NCBI GenBank assembly: GCA_964419225.1 | Contig: CAYQPF010000129.1 | Coordinates: 1-14,729, forward strand | Source: CAYQPF01 sp964419225 | Lineage (GTDB): Bacteria > Cloacimonadota > Cloacimonadia > Cloacimonadales > CAYQPF01 | Direction of reading: 5' to 3' | DNA: 14,729 bases | In this document: positions 1-8,537 of the stretch, in pieces | Numbering within the stretch: the first letter of the stretch is position 1 | Layout: every line of letters starts with the position of its first letter | Notes under the pieces: generated by a model | Told to the model about the DNA's origin: nothing | The model's database searches: none | What the model saw: only the letters and a program-made list of their open reading frames with translations | Made by a program: the position numbers and the translations under genes

Positions 1-23
1 ATTTTATCTAAATAATATAATAG

Positions 24-467
24 CTATAGCATTCTGGCATTATTCATGAGATGGCAGAATACTTTATGAAAATTACCTATTTCAGATTGAGACAGTCCCT
101 GTAACAATTCTTCCATTGTGTCATCTACTGCTTTCTTATATTGATCAATGACCTGATTTCCTAATTTGGTAATAATCAGGAAATTCTTGCGTTTGTCTTT
201 CGAATCGACAACTCTTTGGACGAGTTTTTTTTCTTCTAATTTATCAATGAGTCTTAGTATGGCAGATTTGTCTTTCCCCATCATTTCTGCCATATCCTTC
301 TGTATTACCTCATTTTCTTTAATCCTGATGGCATATAATAGGCTAAATTGTTCTGGCGAAATCTTTATTTCTACTTGTTTGAGTTTATCAGAACGTTTTT
401 TTAATGCATGAAATACGTTACGCATCATTTTTCCCAATTCTAATAATGATATATACTGATTTTCCAT
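24..467 (-). CDS. MarR-family winged-helix transcriptional regulator
   Basis: The 147-residue protein has the usual MarR length and layout. An N-terminal dimerisation helix (about 5-30) is followed by the winged helix-turn-helix (about 53-103) and C-terminal helices (about 104-145). The recognition helix lies around MMGKDKSAILRLIDKLEEKK (62-81), and the wing carries the typical charged turn DSKDKRKN (88-95) before FLIITKLG. Members of this family bind palindromic operators as dimers and usually act as repressors released by small ligands. The single cysteine (138) is in the C-terminal helix, not at the N-terminal position used by OhrR-type redox sensors. The start follows the stop of the upstream lipoprotein gene by 30 bases, so the two are probably co-transcribed. 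No Shine-Dalgarno sequence is visible, as is usual in Bacteroidota. Family assignment is secure; ligand and targets are unknown. Confidence 0.9.
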   Translation of the reverse strand: MENQYISLLELGKMMRNVFHALKKRSDKLKQVEIKISPEQFSLLYAIRIKENEVIQKDMAEMMGKDKSAILRLIDKLEEKKLVQRVVDSKDKRKNFLIITKLGNQVIDQYKKAVDDTMEELLQGLSQSEIGNFHKVFCHLMNNARML

Positions 468-497
468 ACTTTTATTTTAAATGGATTAATGTAAAAA

Positions 498-890
498 TTA
501 TTCTTTTATATCAACAACTTTCAAGGATTTTGAACCGTCTGGCAATAACTCCTGGATATACAGCGACGGCACAGTTGTAGCCAGCGAGATCTTAACAACA
601 AACGGCGAAGCAGGTGTTGCAGCTCCACTCGCGACAAGAGATCCCTGGTCCAGTTGAGAACTATTGAATATTCTTATTACACGAATCGAATTGTCTGCAA
701 TTCCTGTGGAAGAAGTTACTTTGACTGTACAAGATAGTTCCTTTATGGTTTTCCAGTCGAAGTCTTTTGGAATCCCTCCTGAATTCAGATCAGAAGTATC
801 AGCCGGGTTTAGATTTACACAACTTTGCGTAATCCAAAAAAATAAAAAAAGAAGCAACAATAAGTTGGATCTGCCTGAAAGCCTTTTCAT
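498..890 (-). CDS. Small lipoprotein resembling the N-terminal domain of LruC-type lipoproteins
   Basis: From the ATG at 888-890 this encodes 130 residues. A signal peptide (MKRLSGRSN, then a run of Leu/Phe) ends in the lipobox ITQSC, so the mature protein is probably a lipid-anchored envelope protein. The rest has the pattern (I)PKDFDWKTIKEL ... SLYIQELLPDGSKSLKVVDI. From memory this resembles the first about 120 residues of Bacteroidales LruC-domain lipoproteins, which normally continue for several hundred more residues; here a stop codon follows at once. It may be a stand-alone small protein or a truncated remnant. The frame also opens at 906-908 (with AGGA 9 bases upstream) and at 960-962. 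The last is disfavoured because its extra residues do not look like a signal peptide and a candidate promoter overlaps it. A marR gene follows 30 bases downstream. Function unknown. Confidence 0.7.
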   Translation of the reverse strand: MKRLSGRSNLLLLLFLFFWITQSCVNLNPADTSDLNSGGIPKDFDWKTIKELSCTVKVTSSTGIADNSIRVIRIFNSSQLDQGSLVASGAATPASPFVVKISLATTVPSLYIQELLPDGSKSLKVVDIKE

Positions 891-931
891 AAATTTTATA
901 TTTAGCATTTCAAAAATTCCTTTTGTAGCGC

Positions 932-963
932 CAAATGTGATGAAATGCAACTCCTGCTTCAAT
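932..963 (-). promoter_or_regulatory. Candidate promoter of the lipoprotein-marR unit
   Basis: On the minus strand ATTG is followed after 20 bases by CACATTTG. This differs by one base in each element from the Bacteroides consensus TTTG and TAnnTTTG. Transcription would begin near 925, which fits translation starts at 908 or 890 but not 962. Match by eye only. Confidence 0.35.
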
Positions 964-1070
964 TTCTCAAATCACTAAATCATTTCAAGGACAAGCGGAT
1001 TTAAAGTTATAACAAAATATTTGATTTTTCCAAATTTTTATATGCCTTCAAATAATTATTATACTAATTT

Positions 1071-1155
1071 TTAGAATCACTTTGCTGCAGTTTTTAGTAA
1101 AATTAATTAACATAATAATTTGTCCTTTACTAAAAACTGCAGCAGAGTAATCTAA
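1071..1155. repeat. Long imperfect inverted repeat between convergently unpaired minus-strand genes
   Basis: The arms 1079-1101 and 1126-1148 are reverse complements over 23 bases with one mismatch; the perfect core is CTGCAGTTTTTAGTAAA (1085-1101). Allowing a one-base gap and a mismatch, the pairing extends outward to TTAGA at 1071-1075 and TCTAA at 1151-1155. The 24 bases between the arms are almost pure A/T. It lies in the 226-base gap after the PKD-like gene. A smaller hairpin (AAGTGA 1158-1163 with TCACTT 1172-1177) sits between it and that gene's stop codon. As RNA on the minus strand it would be a strong stem, but no U-tract follows, so a classical intrinsic terminator is not shown. 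Alternatives are a transcript-end stabiliser, a protein-binding palindrome, or a miniature mobile element. No coding potential is seen in this gap. Confidence 0.8.
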
Positions 1156-1188
1156 CTAAGTGATTAATACCTCACTTTTTATATATTA

Positions 1189-2820
1189 TTATCTTCTCTC
1201 TCTGTATGCAATGTCAACTATTTTTGCAAAGCCGTTCCACTTATTTAATTCGGTAAGCGAATTTGAGGTGTTGTTGACTTTCATAATTCTAACTGCTCCT
1301 CCCGATTTTCCCAGAGAACTGTTATATGAGCCAATCACCAGATTATACTGAGAATCAATAAAATCTTGCGTAAAACTCTTTGCATAGGCCAGATCGTTTT
1401 GGATCAAAATAAACTTAAGCTTTGTCACTGTCTCTCCGGCAGGTAAAGTTAAAACTATATTTGTACTATTAGTGCCTCTGTCATAACTATATACCTTGTT
1501 CCCAACAGCATAATAGGTAAAAGCATATTGAGAGCTAAAGGCAAAAGTTGAAGCCTTTTCAAATTCCGGAGCTGAAACATTATTAATTAATGAGTGTTGT
1601 CCTATTGCATATACCGAAGGATAATTCAATCCATAAATATGCCTTTTGCCTGAATTATCCTGCATCACTGCAAAAGTCACCCCTCCGGAGAATCTTGTGC
1701 TCTCCATATATACCATATCCATTCCTGTCTGATAGCTGAATTTCTTTTCATTTGCAGGAGGATCTTGCAACGGTGTTGTAATTTGCGAAGAGGCAGAAGA
1801 TTGAGATGACCATCCAATAAACCTTTTGTTATCCTTATCATAAAAGAGAGCTGAACTGACAGATCTTCCTGTTCCGGTTCTATATTCATTTATCCCAATA
1901 AATGGAGCTAGCTTATACTCTGTTTTAGCTCCTCTTACTGTTGTATTAATAGGGTCCTGGTAAATTGCTCCAGAAACTCCACCATAGAGGCAAAAAGCAT
2001 TTCCCTTATCCGACACAAACAGATTATTACCTCCTCCAAAAGCAGATGTATAGTAAAAACAGACAGGATTATCTTCCGGATATTTACCAGTAAGGAAGTT
2101 CGAATATTTAATATTTGAAACAGAGATGTCTTTATTGAAAACAAATGTCTGTACATCGGGTATATATGTCCCTGCTCCCGTCATTATTAATATTCTGTCT
2201 CCCGGATTTGCATATAAAGATGGATGAAAGCAGACTCCATAGGCTTTCGGGAAATTCGGAAAATTTCTGGATGCAAACAAATCGTATGCAGCTACATATT
2301 TATTTGTACCCAATTTTGAAATAAAATCCATTCTGACTCTTGTCTCTTCACCCTCTTCACAAAGCACCAACCATCCCTCATAAGTTGTTGATGAAACTTT
2401 CAGGTTTGTTGTGGCTATAGTTTCTATCCCTGTTCTTTTATCTTTTATTGAAAACCATAAGATATATGTATTCGGCGTCAGGTTAGCAATTGTGTCCAGA
2501 TCTCTGTTTCCTCTCGGATTGAACAATAACCATGAACCACTTTTAGGTGTACCACTGTTTACCCTTCCACCAGATGAATATTCCAACATGTATTTATATT
2601 CAAAATTAGGATTGTCGGCCTTTATTTCTCCCTCTTCCGATGAGACGATCTTCGGGTTTATTGTAATTTTATCCGCATCTCCCAAAACTTCTATCAAATC
2701 CGGGATGTTAGAAATAGTAATTTCCGTTTTTACTTTATAATTATAGTTTCCCAGGTCTTTATAGCAAGAGACCAATAGTACGGCAGAAAAAAGTATGATT
2801 AATATTTTACTAAGTTTCAT
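1189..2820 (-). CDS. PKD-like family surface lipoprotein (last gene of the SusCD operon)
   Basis: This 543-residue protein begins with a lipoprotein signal peptide ending LLVSC (Cys19), followed by YKDLGNYNYK. That opening is characteristic of the PKD-like family lipoproteins found downstream of SusC/SusD/DUF4843 genes in Bacteroidales. Residues about 30-145 look like the PKD-like/Ig-like region (TEITISNIPDLIEV ... NTYILWFSIKDKRTGIETIATTNLKV). The remaining about 390 residues are rich in Gly, Tyr, Ser and short beta-like segments with no enzyme motif I can recognise. It is probably lipid-anchored at the outer membrane and exposed at the surface, helping to bind the substrate taken up by SusCD. 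It starts 11 bases after the DUF4843 stop codon, so translation is probably coupled. The family call is good; the ligand is unknown. Confidence 0.85.
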   Translation of the reverse strand: MKLSKILIILFSAVLLVSCYKDLGNYNYKVKTEITISNIPDLIEVLGDADKITINPKIVSSEEGEIKADNPNFEYKYMLEYSSGGRVNSGTPKSGSWLLFNPRGNRDLDTIANLTPNTYILWFSIKDKRTGIETIATTNLKVSSTTYEGWLVLCEEGEETRVRMDFISKLGTNKYVAAYDLFASRNFPNFPKAYGVCFHPSLYANPGDRILIMTGAGTYIPDVQTFVFNKDISVSNIKYSNFLTGKYPEDNPVCFYYTSAFGGGNNLFVSDKGNAFCLYGGVSGAIYQDPINTTVRGAKTEYKLAPFIGINEYRTGTGRSVSSALFYDKDNKRFIGWSSQSSASSQITTPLQDPPANEKKFSYQTGMDMVYMESTRFSGGVTFAVMQDNSGKRHIYGLNYPSVYAIGQHSLINNVSAPEFEKASTFAFSSQYAFTYYAVGNKVYSYDRGTNSTNIVLTLPAGETVTKLKFILIQNDLAYAKSFTQDFIDSQYNLVIGSYNSSLGKSGGAVRIMKVNNTSNSLTELNKWNGFAKIVDIAYRERR

Positions 2821-2831
2821 AATAACGCAGT

Positions 2832-3656
2832 TTAATAAATTATTGAATAAGGATTTGGCAATTGCATATTTGAACCATCACCCTCCTTTACAGGAGTTTT
2901 CTTGTCTGCCATTTGCTGAAGATATGACTGAACAAATCTGGCCACATAATCAAAACGTCCTCCTGCAACCTTAGAACCGGCCATTCCTGCTGTTTTCCAA
3001 TCAGATGGAGTCCAACCTGCTACATCATTGACAACCTTATATTTTTCAGGTGTCCATGTTCCAAAGTATGGTGCTGCAAAAGACCAGTAAGACGGCATTG
3101 TGTAAATCTCGGCAAAACGAATTACATAATAACGTGAATCTATTGTCCTTACATTTTGATTCCACACATTTGTCGCCTTATACTCTGCAATGTATAATTT
3201 AAAGTACTCATTTTCCTCCAACATTAACTTTATTCTGAGAGATGTTTTAGTTAATTTTTCCGTACGTATAAGGGTAACCGGTATATTTGCCTCAGACTTG
3301 CCCGCCGGTAAAATGCATTTAGTATAGTCAACTGTAAAGTCAGAACCCTCTATTGCTGTAGTTTGAATAGGATCATTCACAATTTTTATAACAAACGGGC
3401 GATCCTTATCCGAAAGATTCCCGAACGTTCTTACTAAGACATTAATAGTTGATGATTGTGCATTTACCCCCGCAAAACTATATACAGTAGAATCTAAATA
3501 TGTTACATTCGGCGTTCCAACAGTATAGCTGCCTGTCCGTTGAAAGTATATACCTGAAGTATTATCTTTCTCTCCGGAATATGTAATCAATTGATCTTCA
3601 CTACAAGAGATCAAAAAAACAATTATGCTAATTAGGATATATTTTATGTTTTTCAT
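2832..3656 (-). CDS. DUF4843 domain-containing lipoprotein
   Basis: The 274-residue product has a short hydrophobic signal peptide ending FLISC (Cys18). This is followed by SEDQLITYSGEKDNTSGIYFQR, an opening typical of DUF4843 lipoproteins. The core has family-like patterns such as VRTFGNLSDKDRPFVIKIVND (about 76-96) and AIEGSDFTVD ... CILPAGKSEANIPVTLIRT, which looks like a Calx-beta-type beta-sandwich. The C-terminal part contains a Trp/Tyr-rich segment (YWSFAAPYFGTWTPEKYKVV). Such proteins are usually encoded between SusD and a PKD-like lipoprotein, as here, with gaps of 15 and 11 bases. They are thought to be accessory surface lipoproteins of the SusCD complex, but no biochemical role is established to my knowledge. 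Confidence 0.85.
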   Translation of the reverse strand: MKNIKYILISIIVFLISCSEDQLITYSGEKDNTSGIYFQRTGSYTVGTPNVTYLDSTVYSFAGVNAQSSTINVLVRTFGNLSDKDRPFVIKIVNDPIQTTAIEGSDFTVDYTKCILPAGKSEANIPVTLIRTEKLTKTSLRIKLMLEENEYFKLYIAEYKATNVWNQNVRTIDSRYYVIRFAEIYTMPSYWSFAAPYFGTWTPEKYKVVNDVAGWTPSDWKTAGMAGSKVAGGRFDYVARFVQSYLQQMADKKTPVKEGDGSNMQLPNPYSIIY

Positions 3657-3671
3657 GATATTTATATTTTA

Positions 3672-5144
3672 CTATCTTATTGAGACCTCATTTTTAGGCA
3701 TAGGAAACACACCTCTTGCGTCACTAAAAGTATAGCTACTGGTATTATTCCCATTATCTGTATTTAATATATTTGTGTTCTTGCGCTTATAGTAAAAAAA
3801 CAACTGCCCTTCACCAGCAAATTCTCTGGTATATTCATTTTTCAATTTACTGTTAAGATCAGTAACAGAAACTACGTTAAAAGGAGTAACTCCTCTTTTT
3901 ACCCTAATAATATTCAGGTAATCGTATGCTTTTACTAAATCTGTCTCACATTCAGCTGCTATATAATAAGCCTCTGAAATTCTCATAAGAGGATAAACAG
4001 TCGCATGGAACAATTCATTGTTTGAAATATCCATATATTTGACAAACATGAGATTTGTGTTTCCAATTGCATTCGATGCTGCCCATTGAGACTGATATCT
4101 ATAATCCTGAGTTTCATTATTAAACAAGTTAGCAGCAACAAAAGTAGACCTTGGTTGAAGCAGATTTGTAGTAGTGCCCTCAGGAGAAAAATTATTCTTG
4201 AATATTAATCCTCTGTTCTTGTCGTAAAAGCCGAATAACATCTCTGTGGAAAATGTTCTGTCAGGAGTTGAACTGTTACCTAATAGTTTAGAAGGATCAG
4301 CGAATGGAAAATGGCTGGCTACTGCCGGGTCATTAAGTAATAGTCGAGTAACCTCCAATGCCTTTAAGTTGTCGCCCGAATATAATAATACTCTGGATGT
4401 TAACAGTAATGCCGAATAGTAATTGAATCTCAGTTGTCGGTATCTGTAAATGTCTTCGTACTTATCAGTTTCAGTTCTGGGGTTGTTCATTACACCATCT
4501 AAAATGATAGGATCATTGTCTTTAAGAAGTCCGATTGCTACATCAATATCAATTATGATTTTCTCAACAACTTCGTTTGCCGGCAATAATGGCAGTGTGG
4601 AAGCATGGCTTAAGGTATTGTAAGGTATAGAGATCCCATTTGGATTCTTCACATATATCGGACCAAAACAACGCAACATGTCAAAATGGAGAAAAGCCCT
4701 TGCCAATAATCCTTCAGCTTTAATAATTGAATAGTCTCTTAAGGTAAGTAACGACTCTTTTTTCTCTTCGCAATTTTTGATCAGCACATTGCAGTTTAAA
4801 ATTGTATTATAAGCCGTAGTCCATATTGCTTGTAGAACTGGTTCAACAGAAGCATCTGAATACAAGAATGATGATGCCTTAAGGCCAAAATCATAATTTG
4901 CGTTTATTGTATAACGCTGAGCTACGATATCGATCAGTTCCCATGAGAGTCGCTTTCCATATAAATTATCGGAACTGATATTGTTATATACTCCATTCAA
5001 TGCCGTATAAAAGCCTCCTTTAGTTGAGAATAATTGTTCTTCAGTTTGTCTGTCAATCGGCTGTAAAGAGAGCCAATCCGAACATGACTGTAATGTTAAG
5101 CTTGTCAAGGCTATGACAAAAACATATATACTATTAATTTTCAT
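3672..5144 (-). CDS. RagB/SusD family nutrient-binding outer-membrane lipoprotein
   Basis: This 490-residue protein has a signal peptide ending TLQSC (Cys21) and the SusD family layout. The N-terminal SusD-like region contains KAEGLLARAFLHFDMLRCFG (about 142-161), the TPR-type helix typical of the family. The C-terminal RagB/SusD domain contains YPLMRISEAYYIAAE (about 384-398), LNIIRVKRG (410-418), EYTREFAGEGQLFFYYKRK (437-455) and the family-style ending PMPKNEVS (481-488). SusD proteins form the lid over the SusC barrel and bind the ligand at the cell surface. The gene starts 12 bases after the susC stop codon and is the obligate partner of that transporter. Length is within the usual range. 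Substrate cannot be read from the sequence. Confidence 0.95.
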   Translation of the reverse strand: MKINSIYVFVIALTSLTLQSCSDWLSLQPIDRQTEEQLFSTKGGFYTALNGVYNNISSDNLYGKRLSWELIDIVAQRYTINANYDFGLKASSFLYSDASVEPVLQAIWTTAYNTILNCNVLIKNCEEKKESLLTLRDYSIIKAEGLLARAFLHFDMLRCFGPIYVKNPNGISIPYNTLSHASTLPLLPANEVVEKIIIDIDVAIGLLKDNDPIILDGVMNNPRTETDKYEDIYRYRQLRFNYYSALLLTSRVLLYSGDNLKALEVTRLLLNDPAVASHFPFADPSKLLGNSSTPDRTFSTEMLFGFYDKNRGLIFKNNFSPEGTTTNLLQPRSTFVAANLFNNETQDYRYQSQWAASNAIGNTNLMFVKYMDISNNELFHATVYPLMRISEAYYIAAECETDLVKAYDYLNIIRVKRGVTPFNVVSVTDLNSKLKNEYTREFAGEGQLFFYYKRKNTNILNTDNGNNTSSYTFSDARGVFPMPKNEVSIR

Positions 5145-5156
5145 TGCACTATGATT

Positions 5157-8100
5157 TTAAAAAGTTAAGGATATAGAAAGTGAAAGTGAACGGGCAAAAG
5201 GATATGTAATACCCCTTTCTGCTTTAATGGTAGATATTCTGAAAATATCATTCATATATGCATTTACTCTCAAACTACCTATACCATAAGTTTGTTTTAA
5301 TTTTTGACCATAAAACTCATATCCTAATCGCATTGATTCTAAAACAATAGAATTGTCTTTCTGAATAAATCTGGACGACATAGGCGTGCTTAAAGAATTC
5401 GCAATATCCTTAAAATGCGCTACATCTCCAGGCACCTTCCATCTTTCATATAACGCTCGCTTATCTTGATTGTAGTTCAAGCCGGCAGAACTTATATTTT
5501 CCACTTTATTGAATAGTGCGCTATTATACGAATAACCTCCTGCACGATATCTAAAATCAAAATTTAAGCTAAAGCCTTTGTAATTTAAAGAACTACCCAA
5601 AATTCCCTCTATTTTTGGGCGTGAGTTACCTATTATGATCTCATTTTCATAGCTATAATCATATGTATAGGAACCATCTTTTTTCTTAAAAATTTCCCGA
5701 CCGGTTGACGGGTCTATACCTGCAGAACGAACTGCCCATAGAGCATCCGGATCTGCTCCGTCAAAATATCTTTTTAATGAATTATTAAACTGACCTAATT
5801 TGTTTATTTCATTCAGACTGCTGCCCAGATTTCCCAATTTAGTTTTAGATGAACGAATATTTGCCCTGACGCTCAAGGTAAATCTCTCTGCTGGTTTATA
5901 TATCAAAAAATATTGGGCCATTGCAGTAAATCCTTGTGATGTTTGATTACCTAAATTTGTATAGGCCAGTGTAACACCTGCAGAAGATGGCACCGTTATT
6001 GATACTAAAAGAGGATCCGTAGTTTTATGATAATAGTCAGCTACTATGTTTAGCTTATTATTCATAATTGTTAAATCAAAACCGACATTTTTGTCCAAAG
6101 TTTTTTGCCAACGCAGATCAGGATTGCCTAATGTATTGATATTGGTACTCATTCCAAAATAGTTGACAGCGTTAAAATTGAATTTATATGTAGTCAGGGT
6201 CATATATGAAGAAAAATTCTGATTCCCCGGATTACCAACAGAACCTCTAATCTTAAGCATCTTAATTCCCTCAAAGTTGTTTTTTATAAAGGACTCCTTA
6301 TGTATGTTCCAGGCTAAGCCAAGTGACCACGTTCCCGCAAACTGTTTAGTAGACCCAAATACAGATGAACCATTCAGCCTGTAGTTTAAATCCAGATTAT
6401 ATTTATCATTATAAGAGTAACCTCCATTAATAAATCCACTGATACTTCTGGACTCAGATTGTGCATAACTAGGAGTACCTCCTTCTGGGAATCCCTTTGC
6501 AAAAGAGGGATAAGTAAAGTCTCCCTGAGGAAATCCTTTTACTGTATATCCCTGGCTTAATGTACTGTAGGAATTTAAATTCCCCCCTGCAACAAGATTT
6601 ATCCTGTTCTTTCCTATCACTTTTGCATATGTTGCAGAAAGTTCTCCTTCCACTCTTGAGCTTTTTGAATTACTATAATAATAAGCTCCTTTATTTAATA
6701 TATCTTCCGTATCGAAACGAGTATCGTTTGGGGAGATGAATTTATCCTGGTCCACTGTATTGTATGTTATCCCAAATCTACCCCTGATTTTAAAAAACTC
6801 TACCGGTGTAAATTCTGCCATAAAGAAATTTGATAGGTTAAATTCATTATTTTTATCTCTACTCCCTACATTATCGTTCCACATTGGGTTAGAAGCCTTA
6901 AATAAATCGTTGTTTTCAAGCCATTTAGACAACTCTCCGGATTCATTGTATTTTGAATAATATGGATTTGCATTAACATATTGGTTAAAGGGAACTATCG
7001 GATCCTGAGTGTTAACTGTTCCTATTTGCAACTTATTTGAAAATTGAAACTTTGCAATTCGATAAATAATATCCAAGTTTCCTGATAAGTTGTCTCTTTT
7101 GGAATCCTTCATAACACCGGTTACTCCATTATAAATTGCTCCTAAGCCAAAAGTAAAACCACCGTCACCGCCCTGTGCATAAATCGAATGTCGTTGATTA
7201 AATCCAATTCTTAAGGGTTCCGATAACCAGTAGGTATCAATCCCTCTATATATGTTTTCCAGCTTCTCATTATACAATCTGTTCATAAGTACCTCATTTG
7301 CAGCAGACCATTTAGTTGAATTCAACATATATCTTCCCGCCATCCTTTCAAATTCTAATTTTTCTGTAGAATTCATCATATTATAACTCGTCAGGTCCGG
7401 GATGGAGACATTGAATGAACCATTATAAGTAAATTGCAATTGACCGGCAGTAGGTTTTATTGTCTCAACAACAACAACTCCATTGGCCGCTTTTGATCCA
7501 TAGATTGCTGTTGAAGCAGCATCCTTTAAAATTGTGATCGATGCAATTCTATCCATATCCAGGTCATATATTGCTCTTAAAGACGATTCGAAACCATCTA
7601 AAATAAACAGCGGCTGATTCGGGTCTTCCGCCAATTCATCTCTTACACCAATTAAACTGGATTTTCCCCTGATTTCAACATCGGGGAGCCTGTTTGGATC
7701 TGATCCGATTAAGTTATTCTCTATAAGTGCAAAAGAGGGGTCTAAAGTTTTTAAACTTTGAATTATATTATTATTTCCAACTGCTTTTAATTCACTCCTT
7801 GAAAAACTTGATGCAGACCCTGTAAAATCTTCCCTTTTACGTGTAAAGATTCCTGTGACAACAACTTCCGATATTACATCTGCAGCCTCTTCCATTACAA
7901 CTTTAATGTTGTTAGAAATATTTCTTACAAGAACTTCTTTATTTTTCATGCCAATGAAAGAGAATTCTAATACGCTCGAGACAGAATCCTGCAGTGAAAT
8001 TTCAAATTTACCTTTTTCATCTGCAGCAGTACCATTAGAGGTCCCTTTTACAATAATTGTTACTCCCGGAAGGTATAATCCACCGGCATCCATTACAATT

Positions 8101-8492
8101 CCGGTTAAATGTTTGGTTTGTTTTGCAGCAGGCATTTTTACCCTCTTGACAACTATGGTTTTATTAGATATCTCATATGAAAAACCCGTGTTTTTCAAGA
8201 AATAATCCAATACATTTTCTACAGTAGCCGATTCAAAAATCACATCCTTGTGCGGAATTGCATCAAGTCCTAAATCACTATAAATAAAGCTATAATCATA
8301 TTTAACTTTAATTTCGTTAATAAGCTGTTTTATACTTACATTTTTAAGATTAATACTTGCTCTGGGTTGTTGAGCAAAAAGGGTTTGATTAGCACATATT
8401 ATGAGAAATAAAGATATTATCATTAACGCTTTTGGAAAATGACGCCAATTCTTCTTTCTCAATACGAGATAGCCAAATGGGTTTTGTTTCAT
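5157..8492 (-). CDS. SusC/RagA-type TonB-linked outer-membrane transporter with STN signalling domain
   Basis: The 1111-residue protein has a long n-region signal peptide, with probable cleavage after LFA at residue 40. Next come an STN (secretin/TonB short N-terminal) domain at about 46-118, a carboxypeptidase-regulatory-like beta-sandwich at about 128-202, a plug at about 205-345, and a 22-strand-type barrel ending in the outer-membrane signal SLSISLTF. The plug shows PNQPLFILDG (291-300) and IASITILKDAASTAIYGSKA (316-335), which are SusC hallmarks. Transport is energised by TonB, and SusD forms the lid. The STN domain marks it as a signalling transporter that contacts a FecR-type anti-sigma factor, matching the upstream gene pair. 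It begins 45 bases after fecR and precedes susD by 12 bases. The frame is intact throughout. Confidence 0.96.
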   Translation of the reverse strand: MKQNPFGYLVLRKKNWRHFPKALMIISLFLIICANQTLFAQQPRASINLKNVSIKQLINEIKVKYDYSFIYSDLGLDAIPHKDVIFESATVENVLDYFLKNTGFSYEISNKTIVVKRVKMPAAKQTKHLTGIVMDAGGLYLPGVTIIVKGTSNGTAADEKGKFEISLQDSVSSVLEFSFIGMKNKEVLVRNISNNIKVVMEEAADVISEVVVTGIFTRKREDFTGSASSFSRSELKAVGNNNIIQSLKTLDPSFALIENNLIGSDPNRLPDVEIRGKSSLIGVRDELAEDPNQPLFILDGFESSLRAIYDLDMDRIASITILKDAASTAIYGSKAANGVVVVETIKPTAGQLQFTYNGSFNVSIPDLTSYNMMNSTEKLEFERMAGRYMLNSTKWSAANEVLMNRLYNEKLENIYRGIDTYWLSEPLRIGFNQRHSIYAQGGDGGFTFGLGAIYNGVTGVMKDSKRDNLSGNLDIIYRIAKFQFSNKLQIGTVNTQDPIVPFNQYVNANPYYSKYNESGELSKWLENNDLFKASNPMWNDNVGSRDKNNEFNLSNFFMAEFTPVEFFKIRGRFGITYNTVDQDKFISPNDTRFDTEDILNKGAYYYSNSKSSRVEGELSATYAKVIGKNRINLVAGGNLNSYSTLSQGYTVKGFPQGDFTYPSFAKGFPEGGTPSYAQSESRSISGFINGGYSYNDKYNLDLNYRLNGSSVFGSTKQFAGTWSLGLAWNIHKESFIKNNFEGIKMLKIRGSVGNPGNQNFSSYMTLTTYKFNFNAVNYFGMSTNINTLGNPDLRWQKTLDKNVGFDLTIMNNKLNIVADYYHKTTDPLLVSITVPSSAGVTLAYTNLGNQTSQGFTAMAQYFLIYKPAERFTLSVRANIRSSKTKLGNLGSSLNEINKLGQFNNSLKRYFDGADPDALWAVRSAGIDPSTGREIFKKKDGSYTYDYSYENEIIIGNSRPKIEGILGSSLNYKGFSLNFDFRYRAGGYSYNSALFNKVENISSAGLNYNQDKRALYERWKVPGDVAHFKDIANSLSTPMSSRFIQKDNSIVLESMRLGYEFYGQKLKQTYGIGSLRVNAYMNDIFRISTIKAERGITYPFARSLSLSISLTF

Positions 8493-8537
8493 AATTTAAA
8501 TTTTAGATTCTTTAGTTTGATTTATTCGGTTAGTTAA

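Noticed and set aside
664..978. Plus-strand open frame opposite the small lipoprotein gene
   Set aside because: It is antisense to a lipoprotein with a clear signal peptide and lipobox, resembles no known protein, and has no promoter or start context of its own.
1158..1177. Short hairpin AAGTGA/TCACTT just after the PKD-like gene, considered as an intrinsic terminator
   Set aside because: The stem is only six mostly A/T pairs, and no U-tract follows it on the minus strand, so it does not meet the usual pattern.
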